Assembly (NCBI RefSeq): GCF_026341275.1 | Contig: NZ_JAIFZO010000001.1 | Span: 77,910 to 141,909, forward strand | DNA length: 64,000 bases | DNA from: Streptomyces ortus | GTDB taxonomy: Bacteria; Actinomycetota; Actinomycetes; Streptomycetales; Streptomycetaceae | Direction: 5' to 3' | In this document: in pieces, positions 48,190 through 58,693 of the stretch | How positions within the stretch are numbered: position 1 is the first letter of the stretch | Layout of the letters: each line of letters begins with the position of its first letter | Program-made: the position numbers and the translations under genes | Notes under the pieces: model-generated | Told to the model about the DNA's origin: nothing | Database searches by the model: none | What the model saw: the letters and a program-made list of their open reading frames with translations, nothing else

Positions 48190-49054
48190 CCTGTACCACG
48201 ACCAGAGCGCGCACGAGCGGCCCCTGCGGGACAAAGTCGTCGGAGTCCTCTTCACCAGGACGTCGACCAGGACCAGAACCGCTTTCGGCGCCGGCACCGT
48301 ACGACTGGGCGGCTTCCCCCTGATGTACGGGCCGGACGACCTGCAGACGGCGACGGGGGAGTCCCTTCAGGACACCGGGCGCATCCTCGGCTCCATGCTG
48401 GACGCGCTCGTCGTCCGCACCGCGGGGCCCCTCGACGAACTGCGGGAGATGTCCCGGGCGGGCGAGCTGCCCGTCATCAACGCGATGGCCGCGGAAGAAC
48501 ACCCGACGCAGGGCATCTGTGACCTCGCGACGATGCTCATGGAATTCGGCTCGCTCGACGGACTGTCGCTGCTCTACCTCGGCGAGGGCAACAACACGGC
48601 GTCGGCACTGGCGTACGGACTCTCCCGTATGCCGAACTGCCGTCTCACCTTTGCCACCCCGTCCGGCTACGGGCTGGACGCGCAGGTCCTGGACGACGCC
48701 GCGAAACGGGCCGCGGCGGTGGGCGGCACGGTCCGGCAGACCCATGACCTCGACGACCTGCCGGCCGAGGCGCACGTCGTCTACACGACCCGCTGGCAGA
48801 CCACCGGCACGGTCAAGGCCGACCCCGACTGGCGGGAGAGGTTCCGGCCGTTCCACGTCGACGAACGGCTGCTGAGCCGCTGGCCCGACGCGAAGTTCAT
48901 GCACGACCTGCCCGCACACCGCGGCGAGGAGGTCTCGGGCGCCGTCCTGGAGGGGCCGCGGTCCATCGCCTGGGCCCAGGCCAGGATGAAACTCACCAGT
49001 GCCATGGCGGTCCTGGAGCGGGTCGCCGGGGACGGCGGGCCCACGCGGCCGTGA
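48107..49054 (+). CDS. Aspartate/ornithine-type carbamoyltransferase, VioL-like (ureido formation on Dap)
   Basis: A 315-residue protein with both carbamoyltransferase domains. The carbamoyl-phosphate loop is FTRTSTRTRTAF near residue 50 and HPTQGICDL near 131. The amino-acid-binding loop reads MHDLPAHRGEEV near 265, where ornithine enzymes have HCLP: Cys is replaced by Asp, so ornithine is probably not the substrate. In viomycin VioL carbamoylates the side-chain amine of a Dap residue to give a ureidoalanine unit. Placed directly after the Dap synthase, the same reaction on Dap or the Dap-containing peptide is the best inference. No VioJ-like desaturase is visible in the window. Confidence 0.75.
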   Translation: MFAPQRGLLTLSDLTREDLERLAARSRDLYHDQSAHERPLRDKVVGVLFTRTSTRTRTAFGAGTVRLGGFPLMYGPDDLQTATGESLQDTGRILGSMLDALVVRTAGPLDELREMSRAGELPVINAMAAEEHPTQGICDLATMLMEFGSLDGLSLLYLGEGNNTASALAYGLSRMPNCRLTFATPSGYGLDAQVLDDAAKRAAAVGGTVRQTHDLDDLPAEAHVVYTTRWQTTGTVKADPDWRERFRPFHVDERLLSRWPDAKFMHDLPAHRGEEVSGAVLEGPRSIAWAQARMKLTSAMAVLERVAGDGGPTRP

Positions 49055-49135
49055 CCGGCGCGCCGGCAATTCCAGGAAACCAGCACGTACCGGAAACCCT
49101 TTGTCGTTCGTAATGCCTGGAGGGGCGGAAGTCTG

Positions 49136-50719
49136 ATGGCTGATGAGCAGTTGTACCTGCGGCCGAAGGTCATAGTCGAACCACTCGTGGACAGGTTCTA
49201 CGTCTGGCCGCACACGCTGGCCCCGATCCAGGCGGCGATGAACCTGGCATTCCTGCAGGTGCCGCTGCTGGAGTCCTACCTCCAGTCCCCGAAGGTGCAC
49301 GTCGCGGCCAGCCACAACCCCGAACTGCGGGGCGGCTACTTCATCAACATCCCCGAGGAACGCGCCGACGAGGTGCGCGACCTGCTGGCCACCATCAAGC
49401 GCGAGCGCGCCGGGATGCTGCGGTTCGCCGAGGCCATCGCCGAGGGCCAGGAGCTGCTGCGGGGCAACGCGACCGGCTTCGACCTGACTCCGCTGTACCC
49501 CAAGCTGCCGCAGGAGCTGGGCGGCCTGGTGGAGCTGGCGTACGACACCGACAACCAGGCACAGATCCGCTTCCTGGAACCGCTGGCCTATCACAGCGAC
49601 ATCTACCAGGAGGAACGCCAGTCGGTGCAGCTGTCCTTCGAGACCGGCATCGAGCGCCCCTTCATCCTCAGCACCCCGCGTCTGCCCTCCCCGGACGTGC
49701 TGGAGCTGGACATCCCCTTCCGCCACGCGGGCCTGGAAGAGCTGTTCAAGTCCCGGGTACGGCCCACCACGCTGTCCCATCTGCGCGACGCCCTGGAACT
49801 CGACGACGCCCAGAGCACCAGGCTGTCCGGGATGCTGAGCGACCGGCCGAGCCTGGCCGAGGACCGGCACATCGACGCCGGCGGCCGGATCCGCTACTTC
49901 GGACACGCCTGCCTGGTCCTGCAGACACCCGAAGCCGCCATCGTGACCGACCCGTTCATCAGCGCGGACAACACCGCCGGGGACCGGTACACCCTGGACG
50001 ACCTGCCCGACTTCATCGACCTCGTGGTGATCACGCACGGCCACCAGGACCACATCGTCCTGGAGACGCTGCTCCAGCTGCGCGGCCGAGTCGGCGCGGT
50101 CGTCGTCCCGCGCGCCTCGCGCGGCAACCTCGCCGACCCGTCCATGGCCCTGATGCTCAAGCACCAGGGCTTCCCGGTCGTCGAGGTCGACGACTTCGAC
50201 GAGGTGGAGTTCCCCGGCGGCAAGGTCACCGCCACCCCGTTCCTCGGTGAGCACTGCGACCTCGACATCCGCGGCAAGTCCACGTACTGGGCCGAGTTCG
50301 CCGGCAAGAAGGTCTTCATCGGAGCGGACTCCTCAGGCATCGACCCGCTGCTCTACCGCTATGTGAAGCGGCACCTGGGCACCGCCGACATCGCCTTCCT
50401 GGGCATGGAGTGCGACGGCGCCCCCCTCACCTGGCTCTACCAGGCGCTGCTCACCAAACCGGTCACGAAGAAGATGAGCAACTCCCGCAAGCTGTCCGGC
50501 TCCAACGCCGCGCAGGCCGCCGACATCATGGTCGAACTCGGCGCCAAGGAGGCGTACGTGTACGCCATGGGCGAGGAGCCCTGGCTGGGCCACGTCATGG
50601 CGACCACGTACACCGAGGACACGTACCAGATCAAGCAGATCGACGAGTTCATGACCTGGTGCAAGGACCGCGGGATCAAGGCCGGGCACCTCTATGGCCA
50701 GCAGGAATGGCGCTGGTAG
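49136..50719 (+). CDS. CmlA-type diiron beta-hydroxylase acting on carrier-bound aminoacyl groups
   Basis: A 527-residue protein whose length and layout match CmlA of chloramphenicol synthesis (about 532). An N-terminal domain of about 240 residues precedes a metallo-beta-lactamase-fold domain carrying the metal motif HGHQDH (H301, H303, D305, H306), with further ligands in the EHCDLD and GADSSG segments. CmlA hydroxylates the beta-carbon of an aminoacyl thioester on an NRPS T domain with a diiron centre and O2. Related enzymes make beta-hydroxy-Asn or beta-hydroxytyrosine in ramoplanin and some glycopeptides. GGAGGGG precedes ATG 49136. The target module here is unknown; Phe, Gln or the Hpg-type modules are candidates. 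Confidence 0.82.
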   Translation: MADEQLYLRPKVIVEPLVDRFYVWPHTLAPIQAAMNLAFLQVPLLESYLQSPKVHVAASHNPELRGGYFINIPEERADEVRDLLATIKRERAGMLRFAEAIAEGQELLRGNATGFDLTPLYPKLPQELGGLVELAYDTDNQAQIRFLEPLAYHSDIYQEERQSVQLSFETGIERPFILSTPRLPSPDVLELDIPFRHAGLEELFKSRVRPTTLSHLRDALELDDAQSTRLSGMLSDRPSLAEDRHIDAGGRIRYFGHACLVLQTPEAAIVTDPFISADNTAGDRYTLDDLPDFIDLVVITHGHQDHIVLETLLQLRGRVGAVVVPRASRGNLADPSMALMLKHQGFPVVEVDDFDEVEFPGGKVTATPFLGEHCDLDIRGKSTYWAEFAGKKVFIGADSSGIDPLLYRYVKRHLGTADIAFLGMECDGAPLTWLYQALLTKPVTKKMSNSRKLSGSNAAQAADIMVELGAKEAYVYAMGEEPWLGHVMATTYTEDTYQIKQIDEFMTWCKDRGIKAGHLYGQQEWRW

Positions 50720-50789
50720 TCCCACGACAGCCGGGCCGTCGGTCCTCCCGACCCGGTCCCCGGTCCCCGGTTCCTGAGGAGGCACCTCC

Positions 50790-51815
50790 ATGACAGTGCA
50801 CGACACGGCGCACGTCGAGCTTTACACGAGTCATGCGCCGTCCACCATCGACTACTTCGTCTCGGGAATGGGCTTCACCCGGGTCGCCGACCGCGTGGAG
50901 GCCGACCGGAGCTCCATCCTGCTGCGGCAGGGCGAGAGCCGGGTGATCGTCACGTCGGGCAGGGGGATCTGGAAATTCCTCGACCAGCACGGGGACGGTA
51001 TCGCCGACATCGCGCTGACCTGTGACGACGTGACGAAGACCCGGGATGCGGCCGTCGCGGCGGGCGGTGAGTCCTTCGCTCCCGCCCACGGCAACCCGGT
51101 GGTCTCGGCGTTCGGGGGCGTCACCCACACGCTGCTGCCGCGCCCCTTCGACCCCGAGTCCCGGCCCCCCGGACGCGCCTGGGAGACCGCGCCCCAGGGG
51201 CAGGAGACGGGCGACACCCCGGGCCGGATACGGTTGCTCGACCACATCGCGGTTTGCGTCGAGGGCAGCGCGCTCAGGGACTACGCCGACTACTACGACG
51301 CCGCTTTCGGGATGTCCCGGTACTCCTCCGAGTACGTCGCCGTCGGCGATCAGGCGATGGACTCGATCGTCGTACGCAGCGAGTCGGGGCGCGTCACCTT
51401 CACCCTGGTCGCGCCGGACCCGACGAAGAGCCCCGGACAGCTCGACGCGTTCCTCGACCGCAACGGCGGGCCCGGTGTCCAGCACCTGGCCTTCCTGGTC
51501 GACGAGATCATCCCGTCGGTACGCGAACTCCGCGACCGGGGCGTGGAGTTCCTCAGTACCCCGGGCACCTACTACGACATGCTCGCCGACCGGTTCACCG
51601 GTATGCGGGAGAAGATCGAGGAGCTGCGGGCCACCCAGATCCTCGCCGACCGCGACGAATGGGGTTACCTGCTGCAGTTGTTCAGCCGCTCGCCCTACGA
51701 GCGCAACACCCTCTTCTTCGAACTCATCCAGCGCCAGGGCTCCCGTGGCTTCGGCAGCGCCAACATCCGGGCCCTGTACGAGGCCGTCGAACGCGACCGG
51801 CTGGCCGCCGGGTGA
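50790..51815 (+). CDS. hmaS: 4-hydroxymandelate synthase (Hpg pathway)
   Basis: A 341-residue protein of the HPPD/HmaS family. Two vicinal-oxygen-chelate halves carry the Fe(II) ligands H152 (LDHIAV), H232 (QHLAFL) and E311 (LFFELIQR). HmaS converts 4-hydroxyphenylpyruvate, CO2 being lost, to L-4-hydroxymandelate, the first committed step to 4-hydroxyphenylglycine. The alternative, HPPD, would give homogentisate; the overlapping Hmo-HpgT gene argues for HmaS. GAGGAGG precedes ATG 50790. The stop overlaps the next gene by GTGA, so the steps are translationally coupled. Confidence 0.9.
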   Translation: MTVHDTAHVELYTSHAPSTIDYFVSGMGFTRVADRVEADRSSILLRQGESRVIVTSGRGIWKFLDQHGDGIADIALTCDDVTKTRDAAVAAGGESFAPAHGNPVVSAFGGVTHTLLPRPFDPESRPPGRAWETAPQGQETGDTPGRIRLLDHIAVCVEGSALRDYADYYDAAFGMSRYSSEYVAVGDQAMDSIVVRSESGRVTFTLVAPDPTKSPGQLDAFLDRNGGPGVQHLAFLVDEIIPSVRELRDRGVEFLSTPGTYYDMLADRFTGMREKIEELRATQILADRDEWGYLLQLFSRSPYERNTLFFELIQRQGSRGFGSANIRALYEAVERDRLAAG

Positions 51816-54358
51816 GCGGCCGGCCGGCGGACGGCGGCGTACGGGAACCGCACACCCTGGCTGACTACGCGGCCCTGGCCCGCGCGGAACTGGCCCCCGA
51901 CGTCTGGGACTTCATCGAGGGGGGCGCGGGACGGGAACGGACCCTCGCCGCCAACGAGGAGGCCTTCGGCCGGGTCCGACTGCGTCCGCGGGTACTGACC
52001 GGAGTGCGCCGGCCCGACACCGGCACCCGCATCCTGGGACGGGACTGGGCCGCGCCCGTCGGTGTCGCGCCCCTCGCCTACCACACGCTGGCGGACCCGG
52101 CCGGAGAGGTCGCCACCGCCCGGGCCGCCGGCCTTGCCGGACTGCCCCTCGTCGTCAGCACCTTCGCCGGGCGGACCTTCGAGGACATCGCGCGGGCCGG
52201 CACCGCCCCCCTGTGGCTCCAGGTGTACTGCTTCCGGGACCGCGAGGTGACACGTGCACTGGTCGAACGGGCCGAGCGGGCCGGTTTCGAGGCGCTGGTC
52301 CTCACGGCCGACGCGCCCCGCCTGGGCCGCCGGCTGCGGGACATCCGCAACGGCTTCCGCCTGCCCGAGGGCATCGCTCCGGCCAATCTGCCCCTTCCCG
52401 GGGCGGGATCCGGGCCCGTACCCGGGGGCGAGGCCGGTTTCGCCTCGCCCGGCGGACATGCGCTGGCCGAGTTCGACCCGGCCCTCGACTGGTCGGTGAT
52501 CAAGTGGCTGCACTCGGTCAGCTCCCTCCCGGTCCTGGTCAAGGGCGTGCTCACCGCGTCCGACGCACGGCGCGCCCTGTCGGCCGGGGCCGATGGCATC
52601 ATCGTGTCGAACCACGGCGGCCGACAGCTGGACGGCGCCGCGGCCACACTGGACGCACTGCCCGAGATCGCGGACGCGGTCGCAGGCGCGCGCCCACTCC
52701 TGATGGACGGCGGGGTCCGCTGCGGCGGCGACGTTCTGGCGGCCCTGGCCCTGGGCGCCGACGCGGTCCTCCTGGGCCGTCCGGTGCTGCACGGACTGGC
52801 TGTGGGCCAGGCCGAAGGAGTGCGGCGGGTGCTGGACATCGTCGTCGACGAGCTCAAGGAGGCGATGCTGCTCACCGGCACGGCCACGGTCGCGGACGCC
52901 GGACACCGCGGGGCGGACGGGCTCGCCGGCCATCAGCTCGTACAGAGCGAATCTCCGGAGCTCGTACAGAGCGGATCTCCGGAGCTCGTACAGAGTGGAT
53001 CTCCGCAGCCCGTACAGAGTGGATCTGCGGTCGCGGCGCAGCGTCCCGGGTCGGCGGAGCCCCGCCCGGACACCTCCGCGCTGCGGAAGCAGGATCTGCA
53101 CGGCAGTGTGTCCGACCCCGTGCTGGATACGATGAACTTCCTCAACGAGATCACGCACCGCTACCCCGACGCGATCTCGTTCGCGCCCGGCCGCCCCTAT
53201 GACGGGTTCTTCGAGACCGAGCAGATCTTCACCTACCTCCGCCGTTACCTGGATCACCTGGAGGCGGGTGGCGCGTCCCCCGCCGAGATCCGCTCCGCCC
53301 TCTTCCAGTACGGCCCCACCAGCGGCCAGATCCGCGAACTGATCGCCGACTCGCTGCGCAAGGACGAGAACATCCACGTACCGGCCGAGTCCGTCGTGGT
53401 CACGGTCGGCTGCCAGGAGGCGATGTTCCTCGCGGTGCGGGCGCTCATGTCCGATCCCGACGACGTCCTGCTGGTCTCCAGTCCCTGCTACGTCGGCATC
53501 ACCGGCGCGGCCCGGCTGCTGGACGTCGAGGTGCGCGCCGTCGAGGAGGGCGAGAAGGGGTTCCGCTGCGCCGACCTGGAGGCGGCGCTCCTCGCCGAGC
53601 GGGCCCGCGGCCGGCGCCCGCGTGCCTTCTACGTCATCCCGGACCACTCGAACCCCTCCGGCACCACCATGCCGCTCAGCACGCGTCAGGAACTCCTCGA
53701 CCTGGCGGAGCGGCACGACATCCTGATCCTGGAGGACAGCCCCTACCGGATGGTCAGCCCCGGCGGCCAGTTGCCGACCCTCAAGTCCCTGGACCACGCA
53801 CGCAGGGTGGTCCACCTGGGCTCGTACTCCAAGACCCTCTTCCCAGGCGCTCGGGTGGGCTTCGTCGTGGCCGACCAGACCGTGGTCGACGGCGCGGGCG
53901 GCAGCGGGCTGCTGGCGGACGAACTCACCAAGATCAAGAGCATGGTGACCGTCAACACCTCCCCGGTCAGCCAGGCCGTCACGGCAGGCATGCTCCTGTC
54001 CGTCGACGGGCGGACCTCGGAGCTCAACACACGGACGGCCGCGTACTACGGGGACGCGATGCGTGTCACCCTCCGTGAGTTCGAACGGAACTTCCCGGAG
54101 GATGAGCGGGCCGCACTCGGTGTCCGCTGGAACGAGCCCAGTGGTGGCTTCTTCCTGGCGGTCGACGTGCCGTTCGAAGCCGACAACACGGCCTTGGTCC
54201 GTTCGGCCGAGGAATTCGGGGTCATCTGGACACCCATGTCGTACTTCTATCCGGGCGGCGGCGGCAGCACCAGCCTGCGCCTGTCGGTCAGTTATCTGTC
54301 GCACCGGGAGATCGAGGAGGGAATTGAGCGGCTGGCCCGTTTCGTGACATCGCGGTAA
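51812..54358 (+). CDS. Fused 4-hydroxymandelate oxidase and 4-hydroxyphenylglycine aminotransferase (Hmo-HpgT)
   Basis: An 848-residue bifunctional protein from GTG 51812, overlapping the hmaS stop. Residues 1-370 are an FMN-dependent alpha-hydroxyacid oxidase, with catalytic H268 in SNHGGRQLDG and Arg, converting 4-hydroxymandelate to 4-hydroxybenzoylformate. Residues about 420-848 are a fold-type I PLP aminotransferase (K674 in GSYSKTLFPGARVGF), converting the keto acid to L-4-hydroxyphenylglycine; HpgT also serves the Dpg pathway. The linker at about 375-410 is four copies of an 8-residue VQSGSPEL-type repeat. In several glycopeptide clusters I remember these as separate genes, so the fusion is notable. 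Confidence 0.9.
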   Translation: MSGRPADGGVREPHTLADYAALARAELAPDVWDFIEGGAGRERTLAANEEAFGRVRLRPRVLTGVRRPDTGTRILGRDWAAPVGVAPLAYHTLADPAGEVATARAAGLAGLPLVVSTFAGRTFEDIARAGTAPLWLQVYCFRDREVTRALVERAERAGFEALVLTADAPRLGRRLRDIRNGFRLPEGIAPANLPLPGAGSGPVPGGEAGFASPGGHALAEFDPALDWSVIKWLHSVSSLPVLVKGVLTASDARRALSAGADGIIVSNHGGRQLDGAAATLDALPEIADAVAGARPLLMDGGVRCGGDVLAALALGADAVLLGRPVLHGLAVGQAEGVRRVLDIVVDELKEAMLLTGTATVADAGHRGADGLAGHQLVQSESPELVQSGSPELVQSGSPQPVQSGSAVAAQRPGSAEPRPDTSALRKQDLHGSVSDPVLDTMNFLNEITHRYPDAISFAPGRPYDGFFETEQIFTYLRRYLDHLEAGGASPAEIRSALFQYGPTSGQIRELIADSLRKDENIHVPAESVVVTVGCQEAMFLAVRALMSDPDDVLLVSSPCYVGITGAARLLDVEVRAVEEGEKGFRCADLEAALLAERARGRRPRAFYVIPDHSNPSGTTMPLSTRQELLDLAERHDILILEDSPYRMVSPGGQLPTLKSLDHARRVVHLGSYSKTLFPGARVGFVVADQTVVDGAGGSGLLADELTKIKSMVTVNTSPVSQAVTAGMLLSVDGRTSELNTRTAAYYGDAMRVTLREFERNFPEDERAALGVRWNEPSGGFFLAVDVPFEADNTALVRSAEEFGVIWTPMSYFYPGGGGSTSLRLSVSYLSHREIEEGIERLARFVTSR
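52937..53032 (+). repeat. 24-bp tandem repeat encoding the Hmo-HpgT linker
   Basis: Four copies of a 24-base unit (CTCGTACAGAGCGGATCTCC-type) lie in frame and encode LVQSGSPE-like repeats between the oxidase and aminotransferase domains. Copy number could vary without breaking the frame. Confidence 0.88.
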
Positions 54359-54397
54359 TGCCATGACCGGGCCGGCCGTAGTCGCCGACTCCGCTGT

Positions 54398-54943
54398 TCA
54401 GCCCTCGCCGGGACCATTCCATTTCTCGGCGGGCAGGCTGAACATCCGGAGTTCGGTCCATTCCCGTTTTCCCCGGACGAATACGGTCCGCTGGGAGACG
54501 AACTCGAAACCGATCCGCTCCAGCAGCCGGGCGGACCGCTGATTCCGTACGTCGCATTCCGCCCACACCGTTCGCAGGCCACCGCCGAACAGGTCCGCCA
54601 GCACGCCGCGTACGGCCTCGGTCGCGTACCCGTGGCCCTGCCGCTCACGGGCGAGGCTGAACCCGACCTCGGCCTCGCCACCGGGCTGCCGGTGCACCGC
54701 GACGTCCCCCAGCAGGCATCCGTCCGCCTTGAGTTCGACCGCGTACGGGAACCAGCCGGGGCGGGCGGGATCACTCCGGGCGTATCTGCGCACGAGCCGT
54801 CCCGCTGATTCCAGGGACAGCGGAAAATCCCATTCCTGATAGCGGGCGACCTCGGGGTCCGAGCGGTAGGCCGCGAACGCCGGTATGTCGGCAGGCTGAA
54901 AACGTCGAAGTCGAAGTCGCTCAGTGTCAATCAGCACCGGCAC
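54398..54943 (-). CDS. GNAT-family N-acetyltransferase (RimJ/RimL-like)
   Basis: A 181-residue protein from ATG 54943 with the GNAT fold: an N-terminal TERLRLRRFQPAD strand, the acetyl-CoA pyrophosphate loop RERQGHGYATEA near residue 97, and the terminal NQRSARLLERIGF segment near 133. It faces dpgA across a 189-base gap containing a StrR half-site. Acetyltransferases protect producers of tuberactinomycins such as capreomycin and viomycin by acylating the drug; a similar role on a Dap or capreomycidine amine is an appealing guess. Ribosomal-protein or general GNATs look the same at this level, so function is open. Confidence 0.78.
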   Translation of the reverse strand: MPVLIDTERLRLRRFQPADIPAFAAYRSDPEVARYQEWDFPLSLESAGRLVRRYARSDPARPGWFPYAVELKADGCLLGDVAVHRQPGGEAEVGFSLARERQGHGYATEAVRGVLADLFGGGLRTVWAECDVRNQRSARLLERIGFEFVSQRTVFVRGKREWTELRMFSLPAEKWNGPGEG

Positions 54944-54986
54944 AGGATCCCACGATTCCAGGCGTCAGCAGGGTCGGGGAATGCCG

Positions 54987-54995
54987 CAGTTGAAC
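54987..54995. promoter_or_regulatory. StrR-type half-site CAGTTGAAC before dpgA
   Basis: A perfect right half of the operator lies 137 bases upstream of dpgA, in the divergent gap with the GNAT gene. The matching left half is not recognisable, so binding may be weak or cooperative. Confidence 0.45.
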
Positions 54996-55132
54996 ACGCT
55001 CTCAATCACGCCGCACTGCGTCATAGTTGCTAGTTGCCAGTGGTGGCTCTTCAACTCGCCAGAAGGAGTAGCGGTGTTCTCAGTGAAATGCCTCATTCGC
55101 AGTAAAACCCGTATGTGGGGGTGGACTTTCCG

Positions 55133-56295
55133 ATGACCATCACGACGAGCCTTCCGGACGCCGCTGTTCTGGACCTCCCGGTTCCCGCGACGAAGCCCAC
55201 GACGGGCACCGCCCGGATCGCGGGCGTCGGCACCGCGACCACGGAGCGTTCGTACAGTCAGCCGGAACTGCTCGACCTCTTCCACATCACGGATCCCAAG
55301 GTCCGCTCCGTCTTCCTCAACAGCGCCATCGAGCGCCGCCACCTCACCATTCCGCCCGAGGCGGCCGACGGCACGCGCCCGGCTGAGGCCCAGGGCGAAC
55401 TCCTCGCCAAGCACAGGAGGGTCGCCCTCGACATGGGCGCCAGGGCCGTGCGGGCCTGCCTGGAGAACTCGGGCATCGAGCTGTCGGACATCGACTACCT
55501 GTGCTGCGTGACCACCACGGGCTTCCTCACGCCGGGCATCAGCGCCCTGCTCATCAAGGAGATGGGCATCTCCTCGGCGACCAGCCGGGTCGACGTCGTG
55601 GGCATGGGCTGCAACGCCGGACTCAACGCGCTCAACGCCACCCCGGCTGGGCCGTCGCCAACCCCGGCAAGGTCGCCGTCATGCTCTGCACCGAGGCCTG
55701 CTCGGCGGCGTACGTCATGGACTCGACACTGCGCACCGCCGTCGTGAACAGCCTGTTCGGCGACGGCGCGGCGGCCGTCGCCCTGGTCGCCGACACGCCC
55801 GACACCGCGTATGTCACCTCCGAAGCGCCGGGCGGGCCGCCGTCCGCGGCGGGCAGCCCCCGCATCCTCGGGTTCGCCAGCCATCTCATCACCGAGGCGA
55901 TCGACGCGATGCGCTACGACTGGGACGACGGCCAGGGGAAGTTCAGCTTCTACCTGGACCCGCAGATCCCGTACGTCGTCGGCGCCAACGCGGAGCAGGT
56001 GATCGACCGGCTGCTGGACGGTGCGGGACTGCGCCGCAGCGACATCGCGCACTGGCTGGTGCACTCGGGCGGCAAGAAGGTCATCGACGCGGTCCGGGTC
56101 AATCTCGGCCTGACCCGCCACGACGTGCGGCACACCACCGGCGTCCTGCGCGACTACGGCAACGTGTCGAGCTCCTCCTTCCTGTTCTCCTACGAACGGC
56201 TCCTCGCGGACCGGGTGACCCGGGCGGGCGACTACGGCGTACTCATGACCATGGGCCCCGGCTCGACCATCGAGACTGCTCTGGTGCAGTGGTGA
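55133..56295 (+). CDS. dpgA: DpgA type III polyketide synthase (3,5-dihydroxyphenylacetyl-CoA formation), frame broken near 55643
   Basis: ATG 55133 begins a chalcone-synthase-fold enzyme of about 387 residues if one base is restored. The first frame ends NALNATPAG; the family sequence NALNATAGWAVANPG resumes in the next frame at about 55645 and runs to the stop at 56295, so a single base (GCCACC-G-CCGGC) appears missing. The catalytic Cys is C160 in GMGCNAGL, with the family His and Asn in the second half. DpgA condenses four malonyl-CoA to the C8 polyketide leading to 3,5-dihydroxyphenylacetyl-CoA, the Dpg precursor. It is the first gene of dpgABC. Without repair the product would be truncated and inactive. 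Confidence 0.85.
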
Positions 56296-56306
56296 CGGAG
56301 GATCGG

Positions 56307-58483
<2,177 letters not shown>

Positions 58484-58494
58484 GGTGGTGCGGT

Positions 58495-58523
58495 GTTCAA
58501 CTGAGGCGGTGCTGCGGTTGAAC
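58495..58523. promoter_or_regulatory. StrR-type operator (GTTCAACTG-N11-CGGTTGAAC) without an obvious target gene
   Basis: A 29-base match to GTTCRACTG-N11-CRGTYGAAC with correct spacing. It stands 12 bases after the dpgC stop, between convergent dpgC and the prephenate dehydrogenase gene, so no gene starts next to it. Confidence 0.8.
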
Positions 58524-58587
58524 ACCTTCACTCTCCGATTCGACAGCGCAACAACCCCGCTCGGAGCCGTACGCCACTCGTGGCCGG

Positions 58588-58610
58588 CCCCGCGCGGGGT
58601 TCTTCTGTCT
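58588..58610 (+). terminator. Terminator between dpgC and the prephenate dehydrogenase gene
   Basis: A CCCC-GCGC-GGGG hairpin (58588-58599) followed by TTCTTCTGTCT. It is short but has the T-rich tail seldom seen in this genome, and lies where the two convergent transcripts meet. Confidence 0.5.
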
Positions 58611-58693
58611 CTGCCGCGACGCGAAGCCGTTCCCTCCGCCGCGACGCGAAGCCGTTCCGGCCGGAGATGGGAGTAGCCTCGGCGGCCACGTGC

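Noticed and set aside
58524..58693. A small gene driven by the orphan StrR box
   Set aside because: The candidate frames are Arg/Pro-rich, lack a ribosome site and overlap the prephenate dehydrogenase end.
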